Source: Rhodococcus sp. H36-A4
GTDB taxonomy: Bacteria > Actinomycetota > Actinomycetes > Mycobacteriales > Mycobacteriaceae
Reading direction: 5' to 3'
NCBI RefSeq assembly: GCF_027158005.1
Contig: NZ_JAPVLQ010000001.1
Coordinates: forward strand, 62,001 to 126,000
DNA length: 64,000 nt
This document shows, piece by piece, positions 27,555 through 36,415 of the stretch. Position 1 is the stretch's first letter; each line of letters opens with the position of its first letter. The notes beneath the pieces were generated by a model, which made no database searches, was not told where the DNA came from, and was given only the letters and a program-made list of their open reading frames with translations. The position numbers and the translations under genes were made by a program.

Positions 27555-28889
27555 TCACCAGGACAACCACGGCTCCGACTGGGCCACCTGGGCACCTACG
27601 ACCGAAGCGGGGGCTCGGCGCACGCCGAACAATGCGATCATCAACTCCGATTCACTCCGTCCGGATTCGGCGACCCATCGACGGCTCCGATGGAGAGCTC
27701 GCGTCGTCCATACCGCCACTGCTGCATCACCGGTTCCACTACCGCTATCGCCGGCGAAGTCGACTTTCACACCGCCTGCCACACCTGGTCCCACCTCGGC
27801 ACACAACCGCCGCAACGAGTCCTCGCCGAATATCACCCGACCGGTCACCTCGACTACGAAGCGACACCGCGCTCGTATCCAGTCGTCGGGTTCACCGAGA
27901 TGGACCCGCGAATCATTCAGTCCCAGTTCGTAATAGAGGTCCGAGGCGCTCTCGCCTACGACCCATACACCACAGTCGTCCGCAGCACCGACCGAAGACG
28001 CGATCGTCACCGACAACGACGCCGCACTGTGCGACCCCGAGGCTACGATCACGACACAGTCCGGGACGCGGTATCGAAGCCCTGACCTCCTGGCCGCAGG
28101 GTCGGTGATCAACGGTGCAAGTTTCAAAGCCTCGGCATTCTTGGAGTCCGTTCGTGCCGACACGGATCGCTCGGCCCAGTCGGGGCCGTCGTGCCAAGCA
28201 AGGGCCGTGCGTTCGTAGGCGAATACCGCGCCGGCCATGAAGGCACGGTTGGCGAACTCCCAGTCCTCCCCTCCGTACTGCACGAACGACTCGTCGAAAC
28301 CTCCGATGGCATCGAACAGTGAACGCCCGCAGGTCATCACCGCGCTGATCATGTACTTGTACGCGTCCCATCCTGGGTGCAGGAGATCCTGCGTCCGCTC
28401 GTAAGCGTCGACCAGCCAGGCTGGTTCGGTCACCGCGGACGACAAATGTTTCCGCCTTCCGACCACCAAGGCATCGGGAAGAATCGAGGGCAAGCGTGTT
28501 GCCGCGCGTATGTAGTCTGGCGTCGGCACGGTGTCTGCATCCAGGAAACACAGAACCGAACCGCGCGAGGCGGACACCCCGAGATTCCGTGCAGCAGCCG
28601 CTCGAAAACCCAGGTCTTCCTGTCGGACGATCACGATGTTCAACTGCGAACCCCATCGGTCGATGGGCGGCGGCAGCGAGGATCCATCGTCGGCAACGAC
28701 AACTTCCAGTCGATCCGCCGGGTAGGTCTGCTCGGTCAACGCAGCCAATACGAGCGACAACTGACCTGGTTGGTCGTAATAGGGAATAATCACGCTGACG
28801 AAGGGATATCGCGACGGGCCGTGCACACGATCCCAGTCGTTGTCGGGCACCAACATCCGGCCATCACCGATATCTACTGTGCTGCTCAC
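27555..28889 (-). CDS. Family 2 glycosyltransferase with extra C-terminal domain
   Basis: 444-aa enzyme. Residues ~25-235 form a GT-A glycosyltransferase: VSVIIPYYDQPGQLSLVLAAL, ADDGS, FLDADTVP (the DxD metal site) and GGFDESFVQYGGEDWEF. A further ~200 residues (from ~255) are unassigned; they contain Rossmann-like alternations and may be a second, inactive nucleotide-sugar domain. GTG 28889 overlaps the upstream stop as GTGA. Donor and acceptor unknown. Third gene of a leftward operon with a GT4 enzyme and WcbI. Confidence 0.82.
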   Translation of the reverse strand: MSSTVDIGDGRMLVPDNDWDRVHGPSRYPFVSVIIPYYDQPGQLSLVLAALTEQTYPADRLEVVVADDGSSLPPPIDRWGSQLNIVIVRQEDLGFRAAAARNLGVSASRGSVLCFLDADTVPTPDYIRAATRLPSILPDALVVGRRKHLSSAVTEPAWLVDAYERTQDLLHPGWDAYKYMISAVMTCGRSLFDAIGGFDESFVQYGGEDWEFANRAFMAGAVFAYERTALAWHDGPDWAERSVSARTDSKNAEALKLAPLITDPAARRSGLRYRVPDCVVIVASGSHSAASLSVTIASSVGAADDCGVWVVGESASDLYYELGLNDSRVHLGEPDDWIRARCRFVVEVTGRVIFGEDSLRRLCAEVGPGVAGGVKVDFAGDSGSGTGDAAVAVWTTRALHRSRRWVAESGRSESELMIALFGVRRAPASVVGAQVAQSEPWLSW

Positions 28890-29902
28890 GCGGACCAACT
28901 TCGGAGAATCGCGTCATACGTGTTCGCCACCTCAGCCGGCGACGGTGATGGAACTACGGACGGGTCCGTCCACGTGTGGGCGGGGTTCTCCGTAGCAGCC
29001 ACAAGCGCCGCATCGAGTGCACCGTCGACGTTCTCGTAGATGGTGAGCACGCCCGGTGCCCGACGGTTCAACTCATCGATGTACCTGGTTCGCGGTACGA
29101 GTGGACGCCGTCCTGCCGAGATCCAGGTATTGATCGAACCCGATGCCGAGAGGTGTCGATGATGAGCCACTGGAACCGTGACCTCCCACATACGTTGCGT
29201 AAGTTCGTCGTCGTCGAGAAATCCCGTGACCAGACACTCCCGCCCCGACACTGCTGCCTCGGTATGGAGTTCGTCGACCAGATACTCGTGCCCTGGGGAC
29301 GGCATCCCGAGAGCGGTGAACCCCACGGAAGCAGGCAGCGTCTGCATTGCCCGCATTGTCTCGATGTGGCCTTTACCTGGATAAAGGAACCCGAGTACTC
29401 CGACAGTCCGTCCAACCGTCGGCAGCACCCGCTTCGGTCTCATCGGGCCGGCAATCATCAACGGTACTACCGCGACCTCGACGGGTGAGTCCGCATCGGG
29501 ATGGACGAACTCGCGGAGAAGCTCGGCTTCATGTTCGCTCGACACCACCACTCCCACAACGAGATCGAGAACAGATCGATAGAATTCGACCCGGTCCGAC
29601 ATCGACGGTCCGTCCGAGGGTTGCGGCAGGTCGTGCAACGTAACCGAAACGGGCGTTCCGATTGCTGCGATCAATGCCCGAAGATCGGTCAGCGCTTGCC
29701 GAGGGCTACTGCCGAACAATCTGTCGGTGACATGAAGGTGGACCAGAACGCAGTCGAGGACGTCCATTGCCTCTGCACTGTACGACCGAATCGAACGGTG
29801 TTCGAAACCTTCCGCCCGCGCCGCGTCACACACGGCAAGGCCGTACCGGACGACGCCGTGTGTTTCAGGACCGACAATCAAATGACACACAGTGCCCATC
29901 AT
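28886..29902 (-). CDS. Glycosyltransferase, GT-B fold (GT4-like)
   Basis: 338-aa predicted retaining glycosyltransferase with VCHLIVGPETHGVVRYGLAVC at the N terminus (HGVxRY loop of GT4 enzymes), VHLHVTDRLFG, a Rossmann second half (GVLGFLYPGKGHIETMRAM) and VAHHRHLSASGSINTWISAGRRPLVPRTRYIDEL in the sugar-nucleotide region. ATG 29902 overlaps the stop of the WcbI-like gene (ATGA). It closely parallels the divergent gene at 30939. Acceptor unknown. Confidence 0.72.
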   Translation of the reverse strand: MMGTVCHLIVGPETHGVVRYGLAVCDAARAEGFEHRSIRSYSAEAMDVLDCVLVHLHVTDRLFGSSPRQALTDLRALIAAIGTPVSVTLHDLPQPSDGPSMSDRVEFYRSVLDLVVGVVVSSEHEAELLREFVHPDADSPVEVAVVPLMIAGPMRPKRVLPTVGRTVGVLGFLYPGKGHIETMRAMQTLPASVGFTALGMPSPGHEYLVDELHTEAAVSGRECLVTGFLDDDELTQRMWEVTVPVAHHRHLSASGSINTWISAGRRPLVPRTRYIDELNRRAPGVLTIYENVDGALDAALVAATENPAHTWTDPSVVPSPSPAEVANTYDAILRSWSA

Positions 29903-30855
29903 GTCGGCAAGCCGAGGATGTCGATCAGTCCGCTGTATCGGCCCAGCGCAGCGTCCACGAACTCCGGATGCTGTGCATACCAGGACATCTGCTGATCGTG
30001 AATAGCCTGCTCCTGCAGCACTACTCCATCGACGGTCCACGCGGACCGGGCTACCGCCTCGAGACCGAGCGCATCGATCACCCGTCGCTCCAGCGGTGCT
30101 CGGACGACGCCGAGCAGTTCGCGATCGAGCGAAGATGGACCTGGCAGACCGAGCGCGTCGAGGATACGACTACCGAGTTCGATCAGAACCGCGTTGCCCG
30201 GGTGGTTGATGGTGTGCGCGGCCGCGCTGCCGAGGGGGCGAAGGACATCGGAGATCGCGACGTCGCAGTCGCGCCGCTCGCGTCGGTCCAGTTCGGCGAT
30301 GCTCGCCTGCGCGGCGTCGACAATTCCCCTCGACGAGATTTCGAGATCCCACTCGTCGAACCGCGTTCGGCCGTCGCGGGCCGCCAGTACGGTCCGAAGG
30401 TCGTGGTACGGCACACCAGGAGGCACGGCCGAGGGATCGCTGGGGTGCCGAACGATGATCTGCCACGGGTACAACCCGGAGTACCGGATGACCGGCCAGA
30501 TGAGCCTGATCGTGATGGACGGGGCCATGTCCGTGAGGTCCGCGGTACCGATGGGCAGCCCTCGGTAACCGGCCCGGACCGGTTGTGCGATCACGGCCCG
30601 AGTCTGCTGCAGGAGACGCTCGACATGCGGAATGTCAGTGGCAGTCAACTCGTGAACGGGCGGCACGCGGACGGTGCGAAATGGGCTGTTCGCCGACGAC
30701 GCCAGCACGATACGCAGCGCTTCCGCCTGGCAGTTCCCCCAGACGAGCAGCACCGGCCGGGTGTCCGAGGTGTCGGCATCGACGCCGTAGAAGCTGCCGT
30801 AATGCAGAGTTCGGCCGTCCGTGGTCACGCGCGCGCTGTAGTATTCGTTTGTCAC
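29899..30855 (-). CDS. WcbI-family polysaccharide biosynthesis protein
   Basis: 318-aa protein with the WcbI signature LLVWGNCQAEALR, in which Gly-Asn-Cys-Gln may form an SGNH-like active site, followed by Arg-rich helices. GTG 30855 is chosen for GGGAG nine bases upstream; GTG 30897 is an alternative. WcbI proteins occur in capsule clusters, where an acetyl-transfer or hydrolase role has been suggested. First gene of the leftward arm, 83 bp from the divergent rightward arm. Exact chemistry unknown. Confidence 0.75.
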   Translation of the reverse strand: MTNEYYSARVTTDGRTLHYGSFYGVDADTSDTRPVLLVWGNCQAEALRIVLASSANSPFRTVRVPPVHELTATDIPHVERLLQQTRAVIAQPVRAGYRGLPIGTADLTDMAPSITIRLIWPVIRYSGLYPWQIIVRHPSDPSAVPPGVPYHDLRTVLAARDGRTRFDEWDLEISSRGIVDAAQASIAELDRRERRDCDVAISDVLRPLGSAAAHTINHPGNAVLIELGSRILDALGLPGPSSLDRELLGVVRAPLERRVIDALGLEAVARSAWTVDGVVLQEQAIHDQQMSWYAQHPEFVDAALGRYSGLIDILGLPT

Positions 30856-30938
30856 GCAAATACACTCCCTCTCGAGCAGCCGGGCCGGGTTCGACACTCC
30901 CCCGTATATCCACTCTGCCGACAGAGGAACCCGTTATT

Positions 30939-32033
30939 TTGATCACGATCGCCTCGGTGCCTACTGACCACCGATATATCACCAATCTCGCACCGGACAC
31001 CGTGGACATGGGTGAGCCGGCATTTTTCCGACTTCCCGACCCCCGACCGGTCGACGCCGAGGAGACAGAGAACCGGTGGTGGCCTCCTCGGTGGCTCGAA
31101 CCTCGATGGTTGACCGAGCACATCGATACATTCGACGTGTTCCATCTTCACTTCGGGTTCGATGCGGTCGAGCCTGCGCGACTGGCCGCCATCGTCGAGA
31201 TTCTGCGCGCGCACGACAAGCCTTTCGTGCTCACCGTGCACGATCTGCACAATCCACACTTCGCGGACAACTCCATGCACCTGGCACAACTCGACATTCT
31301 CGTGACTGCCGCGGACAACGTCATCACTCTCACTCACGCCGCTGCCGCGGAGATCACTGCGCGATGGAACACCCCTGCCACTGTGCTGCCACATCCCCAC
31401 GTCGTTCCGCTCGACCTGATCGGACCGGCGCGAGCGGAACACGAGCGGGAGTTCGTCATCGGGATTCACGCGAAGAGCCTTCGTGCAAATCTCGATCCGC
31501 TGGCGGTCATGGACGTCGTAGTCTGCACCGCAGCAGAACTCGGAAACGCACGAGTGCAACTCGACATCGACGAGGAGGTGTTCGCCCACCGTGACCAGCG
31601 GGGAGCAGTCGGTGCAGCGTTGACTGCATACAACCGATTCCGCAGCGTCGACGTTCGGGTGCATCGCCGCTTCGACGACACCGAGTTGTGGCGCTATCTG
31701 AAAGAGATCGACGTGTCTGTACTACCGTATCGATTCGGCACACACTCGGGCTGGCTCGAAGCATGCTACGACCTCGGAACCGCCGTCGTTGCCCCCGACT
31801 GCGGATACTACGGCGATCAGAAACCTTGTACTACATATGAATTCGGGATAGACCGATTCGAACCAGACACCCTTGCGCAGGCACTTCGGGATGTTCACGC
31901 TGCGCGTGGCCGGACTCCTGCCGCGTCCAGAGTCGAACGGGAACGCGAACGCACCATGCTCTCCCGCCGACACTACGAAATCTACGAACGTGCTCTGTCG
32001 CGAGGTAGCCGCATCCTGACCGAGGCCCGCTGA
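30939..32033 (+). CDS. Glycosyltransferase, GT-B fold (GT4-like)
   Basis: 364-aa protein beginning at TTG 30939 with GAGGA ten bases upstream (no ATG or GTG is near the conserved N terminus). VFHLHFGFDAVEPARLAAIVEIL and FVLTVHDLHNPH form the first Rossmann half; DVSVLPYRFGTHSGWLEACYDLGTAVVAPDCGYYGDQ carries the donor-site loop. First gene of a four-gene rightward arm, overlapping the next by one base. Related in layout to the protein at 28886. Substrates unknown. Confidence 0.72.
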   Translation: MITIASVPTDHRYITNLAPDTVDMGEPAFFRLPDPRPVDAEETENRWWPPRWLEPRWLTEHIDTFDVFHLHFGFDAVEPARLAAIVEILRAHDKPFVLTVHDLHNPHFADNSMHLAQLDILVTAADNVITLTHAAAAEITARWNTPATVLPHPHVVPLDLIGPARAEHEREFVIGIHAKSLRANLDPLAVMDVVVCTAAELGNARVQLDIDEEVFAHRDQRGAVGAALTAYNRFRSVDVRVHRRFDDTELWRYLKEIDVSVLPYRFGTHSGWLEACYDLGTAVVAPDCGYYGDQKPCTTYEFGIDRFEPDTLAQALRDVHAARGRTPAASRVERERERTMLSRRHYEIYERALSRGSRILTEAR

Positions 32034-33124
32034 TGCGCCCTTTACGCATTGCGCTGCTCGGTTCGTCGAATTTCCCTATCGCCGAACCGTTTGCCGGTGG
32101 CATGGAGGCGCACATCTGGCAACTCGCCCACACCCTGACCGAACGCGGCCACATCGTGACGCTTTTCGCCGCAGAGGGGTCGTCGGTGGAGGTCACCGGC
32201 GGTAATCTTCACGTCGCACGACTGGAACTGAGTGCAATTTCCAAAGCCGACATCACCACCCCCGCCTGGGCTGTGAGCGAGCATCACGCGTACCTGTCGG
32301 TGATGATGGATCTGGCCGGAGAACTGCGAGACTCCTTCGACATCATCCACAATCACAGCCTTCACTACCTGCCCATTGCGATGTCTCCGACAGTGCAGAC
32401 GCCGATGCTCACCACGTTGCACACTCCCCCATTCGCCTGGCTGGAGTCGGCGATCGCTATCTCGGCGAGTCCTGCGTCGTCGTTCGTCGCAGTCAGTGAG
32501 CATGCCGCTCGCCAGTGGGCACCCGTGCTCGGTGGGGTTCATGTCGTCCCCAATGGCATCTCGACGCAGCGGTGGCCGGAAGGACCCGGCGGAGAATACG
32601 CCGTCTGGTCCGGCCGTATGGTGCCGGAGAAGGCGCCCCATCTTGCTATAGATGCCGCGCGGGTGGCCGGAGTTCCACTTCGCCTCGCCGGACCTGTCTC
32701 GAATTCCGAGTACTTCCGGGAACACGTTGTGCCGCGACTCGACGACTCGGTGACCTACGTCGGCCATCTTCGTCAGCGGGAGCTGGCGGCTCTCGTCGGT
32801 GCCGCCGCTGTTGCTCTGGTGACGCCCGTGTGGGAGGAGCCCTATGGCCTGGTTGTCGCCGAAGCTTTGGCATGTGGAACTCCGGTCGCCGCTTTCGACC
32901 GTGGCGGGATTCCGGAGATTCTCACCCCCGTCTGTGGTCGCCTCGCCACCGCAGATTCGGTGAAGGATCTGGCAACTGCCCTCGTCGCCGCCACAGCACT
33001 CTCACGGAGCGATGCCCGGGCCCGTGCCGAGACAGCATGCTCGGAAACTGCGATGGTGGACCACTATTCGGAGCTCTACGAGCACATGATCGGTGAGACG
33101 ACGGTTCGACGAGGTGCGGCATGA
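32033..33124 (+). CDS. Family 4 glycosyltransferase
   Basis: 363-aa retaining GT4 enzyme. FAGGMEAHIWQLAHTLTERGHIVTLFAAEGS (N-terminal acceptor loop), SEHAARQW, VVPNGIST and the donor E-x7-E region PVWEEPYGLVVAEALACGTPVAAFDRGGIPEIL are clear. The first Glu is in PVWEEPYG and the second in VAEALA. Overlaps the previous stop by 1 base and the next start by 4. Acceptor and sugar unknown. Confidence 0.85.
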   Translation: MRPLRIALLGSSNFPIAEPFAGGMEAHIWQLAHTLTERGHIVTLFAAEGSSVEVTGGNLHVARLELSAISKADITTPAWAVSEHHAYLSVMMDLAGELRDSFDIIHNHSLHYLPIAMSPTVQTPMLTTLHTPPFAWLESAIAISASPASSFVAVSEHAARQWAPVLGGVHVVPNGISTQRWPEGPGGEYAVWSGRMVPEKAPHLAIDAARVAGVPLRLAGPVSNSEYFREHVVPRLDDSVTYVGHLRQRELAALVGAAAVALVTPVWEEPYGLVVAEALACGTPVAAFDRGGIPEILTPVCGRLATADSVKDLATALVAATALSRSDARARAETACSETAMVDHYSELYEHMIGETTVRRGAA

Positions 33125-34113
33125 TCGGGTACTACGCGCATCATCACGGATCGGGGCATGTGACTCGTGCGGCATCGATCGCCGCTGAGCTCGAAGAACC
33201 GATGACCGTACTGTCCTCGCGCCCGCGATCCTCCGAACACGCTCACCTCGCCTGGCTGACTCTGCCACTCGATGTGGACTCGGCGAAGACGGGCGATCTC
33301 GACCCGACTGCATCGGGGGTGGTCCATTGGGCACCGATCGGCGTTCGTGGGTTCACCGAGCGCATGGCCATGATTGCCGAGTGGGTCGCACGAACACATC
33401 CGCGGCTCGTCGTCGTCGACGTGTCTGTCGAAATAGCTCTGTTCGTTCGATTGCTCGGCATTCCTGTCGTCATCGTCGCCATGCCTGGCGATCGAACGGA
33501 CGAGCAACATCAGCTGGTTTATCGGATCGCAACAGCAATCATCGCCCCGTGGTCGAAGGACGTGTACGACCCGGCCTCGCTCCATGCTTTTTCTACCAAA
33601 ACCACCTACGTGGGCTCGATCAGCCGATTCGCCGGGCGACCCCGCACTTCGAACACGACAACCGAACCGACTGTCTTCGTACTCGGGGGCGCGGGCGGAA
33701 CGTCGCTGACGAAGAAAGATATCGATGCCGCGGCCGAACGCAACTCCGAATACACCTGGACGGCAGCCGGACTCGATACACAATCATGGATCGACGACGT
33801 ATGGCCACACTTGTGTTCGGCGTCGGTGGTGATCACGCACGCCGGACAAAATGCACTCGCCGACGTGGCCTCCGCGCAGGTTCCTGCAGTCATCGTGCCC
33901 CAGGATCGGCCCTACGGTGAACAGGACGCCACCGCCGATGCCCTCGCCAGGGCAGGAGTAGCTGTCGTGGCGCCGTCGTGGCCTTCCCCCGAACGTTGGC
34001 GATCCTTGTTGGCCGAAGCAGTACGCGTGGGGTCGGCGGGCTGGCATCGCGTCGAAGCGTCCGGCGCTGCCCGCCGCGCAGCTCGGCTGTTGTCCGAGAC
34101 GGCCGCCGTATGA
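33121..34113 (+). CDS. MurG-like (GT28-type) glycosyltransferase
   Basis: 330-aa GT-B protein. N terminus IGYYAHHHGSGHVTRAASIAAEL has the GxGH loop of MurG/MGD-type enzymes; the C-terminal domain has VFVLGGAGG, ASVVITHAGQNALADVASAQVPAVIVPQDRPYGEQDATADALARAGVAVV, the UDP-sugar-binding signature. ATG overlaps the preceding stop (4 bp). It is not the housekeeping MurG, since no dcw genes are nearby. Confidence 0.82.
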   Translation: MIGYYAHHHGSGHVTRAASIAAELEEPMTVLSSRPRSSEHAHLAWLTLPLDVDSAKTGDLDPTASGVVHWAPIGVRGFTERMAMIAEWVARTHPRLVVVDVSVEIALFVRLLGIPVVIVAMPGDRTDEQHQLVYRIATAIIAPWSKDVYDPASLHAFSTKTTYVGSISRFAGRPRTSNTTTEPTVFVLGGAGGTSLTKKDIDAAAERNSEYTWTAAGLDTQSWIDDVWPHLCSASVVITHAGQNALADVASAQVPAVIVPQDRPYGEQDATADALARAGVAVVAPSWPSPERWRSLLAEAVRVGSAGWHRVEASGAARRAARLLSETAAV

Positions 34114-34934
34114 AGACATCCGTGATCACCGTCGTGTCGGGACGGCACGAGCATCTTCGGGGCCAATTGCGTGGCCTCGCCCAGTCGATGCTCGCACCCG
34201 AACAACACATCATCGTCGCCGTCGACGACGACGAGATCGCTGGTGTCGTCGCGGAAACCGAATGCTCGGCGCAGGTGGTCGACCTCGCAGCACCCCAAGG
34301 CAGGCTTCCGATCGGGCAGGCAAGAAACGAGGGCGCCCGAGTGGCATCGGACGGCGGAACCGATCTTCTCGTCTTTCTCGACGTCGACTGCATTCCGTCA
34401 CCCGAACTGCTTACGCGCTATCACGATTGCGCAACACAGCCTGAGCACCGTACGTCTTTACTCTGCGGACCGGTCACTTATTTACCGGCTCGGACCTCGG
34501 CGTGGGCCGTCGAGGAGTTGCACGCCCACACCGACCCTCATCCGGCGCGTCCGAATCCGGCTGCGGGACTGGTCGAGACAGGCAGGAACTATGACCTCTT
34601 CTGGTCACTGTCCTTCGCCCTCTCGACCGACACCTGGAACCGTATCGGCGGATTTCACGACGAATACCTCGGATACGGCGGCGAGGACACCGATTTCGCT
34701 GCTGTAGCTCGCTCGATCGGTGTCGGGTTGCGTTGGGTCGGCGGCGCACATGCCTACCACCAGCATCATCGTGTGTCGTCACCCCCGATCGAACATCTCG
34801 ACGACATCGTCCGCAATGCGGCTCTGTTTCATCGCCGTTGGGGCCGATGGCCGATGGCCGGGTGGCTGGACGAGTTCGAACGTGCGGGCCGGATCGTACG
34901 CAGTCCCGACGGATCCATCGATCGCATTGCATGA
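34110..34934 (+). CDS. Family 2 glycosyltransferase
   Basis: 274-aa GT-A enzyme starting at ATG 34110, which overlaps the previous stop (ATGA). VITVVSGRHEHLRGQLRGL, FLDVDCIPSPELL (metal-binding DxD) and GGFHDEYLGYGGEDTDFA match galactosyltransferase-type GT2 proteins. The YGGED motif is shared with the GT2 on the opposite arm (27555), suggesting related donors. Last enzyme of the rightward arm. Confidence 0.85.
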   Translation: MKTSVITVVSGRHEHLRGQLRGLAQSMLAPEQHIIVAVDDDEIAGVVAETECSAQVVDLAAPQGRLPIGQARNEGARVASDGGTDLLVFLDVDCIPSPELLTRYHDCATQPEHRTSLLCGPVTYLPARTSAWAVEELHAHTDPHPARPNPAAGLVETGRNYDLFWSLSFALSTDTWNRIGGFHDEYLGYGGEDTDFAAVARSIGVGLRWVGGAHAYHQHHRVSSPPIEHLDDIVRNAALFHRRWGRWPMAGWLDEFERAGRIVRSPDGSIDRIA

Positions 34935-35012
34935 ACCACGCGAATACGGGGTAAGCAACGTGTGCTCCGCACTGAACGCCGGTGCCCACACAGGATGCGA
35001 GGGACCGTACCG

Positions 35013-35504
35013 ATGAACCAAGTGATCAACACCGGCACGTCGGCACCAGCCACGCGCGCTGTGACAACCAAGCGGGAATGGGCAGCAGACCTCAGCACCC
35101 AGCGGTTGTACGCGCTGCTCAAGCTGCGCGTAGAGGTGTTCGTGGTGGAGCAGGCGTACTTCTATCCCGAGCTCGATGGTGAGGACTTAGGCTCGCTGAC
35201 CAGGCACTTCTGGCTGGAGCGTGACGACGAAGTGCTGTGCACGTTACGACTGACCGAAGAGGGCAGCGGACCTGATCGGGTTTTGCGCATCGGCCATTTG
35301 TGTACCCGACGCTCCGAACGCGGGAAGGGACATACCACCCGTCTGCTCCAGGCTGCCTTGGCCGATGTCGGTTCGGCCAGATGTCGAATCGACTCGCCGA
35401 GCTACCTCGTGGACATCTACACCGGGCACGGATTCGTGCCATGCGGGGACGAGGTCCTCGACAACGGAGTTCCTGTCATCCCCTTGGTGCGAGAATCCAA
35501 GTGA
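35013..35504 (+). CDS. ElaA-like GNAT N-acetyltransferase
   Basis: 163-aa GNAT protein: LYALLKLRVEVFVVEQAYFYPELDGEDL is the ElaA signature, and RIGHLCTRRSERGKGHTTRLLQAAL contains the acetyl-CoA pyrophosphate loop. ATG 35013 has GAGGGA upstream. It follows the glycosyltransferase arm by 78 bp in the same direction, so co-expression is possible, but the family is often free-standing. Substrate unknown. Confidence 0.8.
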   Translation: MNQVINTGTSAPATRAVTTKREWAADLSTQRLYALLKLRVEVFVVEQAYFYPELDGEDLGSLTRHFWLERDDEVLCTLRLTEEGSGPDRVLRIGHLCTRRSERGKGHTTRLLQAALADVGSARCRIDSPSYLVDIYTGHGFVPCGDEVLDNGVPVIPLVRESK

Positions 35505-35657
35505 ATGTGGAAGTTTCAGTCGAAGTAAGCCCAGTGGGCGCGGCTCGACCGGGTAGATTGGACTCGTACGCGCAGTAGCCAACTGGTGGAGTCCGCTTCC
35601 CGACAACATTGATGCTGTACGCCTGAAGGACCTGGACGCGAGAGAGTCGAGAACAAC

Positions 35658-35804
35658 ATGCAGTGGTGGGGATGGGTTATCGTGGCCCTGGTCGTGATCG
35701 TGGCGCTCGTTGCGCTCGTGCTGGCCATTCAGGCCAAACGCCGATCCGGCGGTGTAATCATCACTGGCCGGCCGGGCAAGACCGGAAGAGCGAGAAAACC
35801 ATGA
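35658..35804 (+). CDS. Single-span membrane miniprotein (48 aa)
   Basis: ATG 35658 opens MQWWGWVIVALVVIVALVALVLAIQAKRRS..., one strong transmembrane helix with a basic cytosolic tail of ~22 residues. Its TGA overlaps the ATG of the PRC-barrel gene (ATGA), so it is the first gene of that operon. No family recognised. The 153 bp upstream hold no ORF or clear promoter. Confidence 0.65.
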   Translation: MQWWGWVIVALVVIVALVALVLAIQAKRRSGGVIITGRPGKTGRARKP

Positions 35805-36415
35805 TCGAACAGTTGATGCGGTCCAGTGAGATCGCCAAGCGTCCGGTTGTGACTTTCACCGGTGAAGATGTCTCGCAGATCAAGGACATCATCTACGCAC
35901 CGGACGGCGGAGCCGTCGCCGGTTTCACTCTTGCCGGTCGCGGACTGTTCTCCGGTCCCCGGAAAGAGGTACTTCCATGGCGGTCCGTCGCGGCATTGGG
36001 TCCGGACGCAGTGATGATTCTCCGCGAGGACATGCTCTCCCCGGCAGGCGAGATGTTCTCCGCTCCAGACTCCAGCGACGACACTCCGCAACCCTCGCAC
36101 GAGCGGCGCGGTGACATCCTCGGCTCCACCGTCCTCACCGACTCCGGTACCGAATTGGGCACCGTTGTCGACGTCATCATCGAAGTCAGTGGCCGTTACG
36201 GTGGAAAGTGCGAAGTAGTGGGCTACGAGATCAAGTCCTCGGAGGCGATGAAGAACAAGGGCACCACCGTGCTCATCCCTCTGCCCGACACACTTGCTGC
36301 ATCAGGGGAACATCTGATGGTGCCCGCCAGCGCCACCGATTTCGTGCGTGATGATCTCGCCGGGTTCGGTGCTGCCGTCGACGCATTCCGCGCACAATTG
36401 GGGGGTAAGAACTGA
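35801..36415 (+). CDS. PRC-barrel domain protein (204 aa)
   Basis: Two PRC-barrel-like beta domains: residues ~1-75 (SEIAKRPVVTFTGEDVSQIKDIIYAPDGGAVAGFTL) and ~95-165 (RRGDILGSTVLTDSGTELGTVVDVIIE). No signal peptide and no catalytic motif. PRC barrels act in RNA processing, photosynthetic complexes and as protein-binding modules. Coupled to the upstream membrane miniprotein and to the next PRC gene (1-bp overlap), suggesting a membrane-tethered PRC complex. Confidence 0.8.
   Translation: MIEQLMRSSEIAKRPVVTFTGEDVSQIKDIIYAPDGGAVAGFTLAGRGLFSGPRKEVLPWRSVAALGPDAVMILREDMLSPAGEMFSAPDSSDDTPQPSHERRGDILGSTVLTDSGTELGTVVDVIIEVSGRYGGKCEVVGYEIKSSEAMKNKGTTVLIPLPDTLAASGEHLMVPASATDFVRDDLAGFGAAVDAFRAQLGGKN

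Noticed and set aside
30585..30938. Upstream in-frame extension of the glycosyltransferase at 30939
   Set aside because: Arg/Cys-rich and antisense to WcbI; the conserved N terminus begins at TTG 30939.
33121..34113. Housekeeping MurG
   Set aside because: No cell-wall cluster nearby and the sequence departs from MurG; only the fold is shared.
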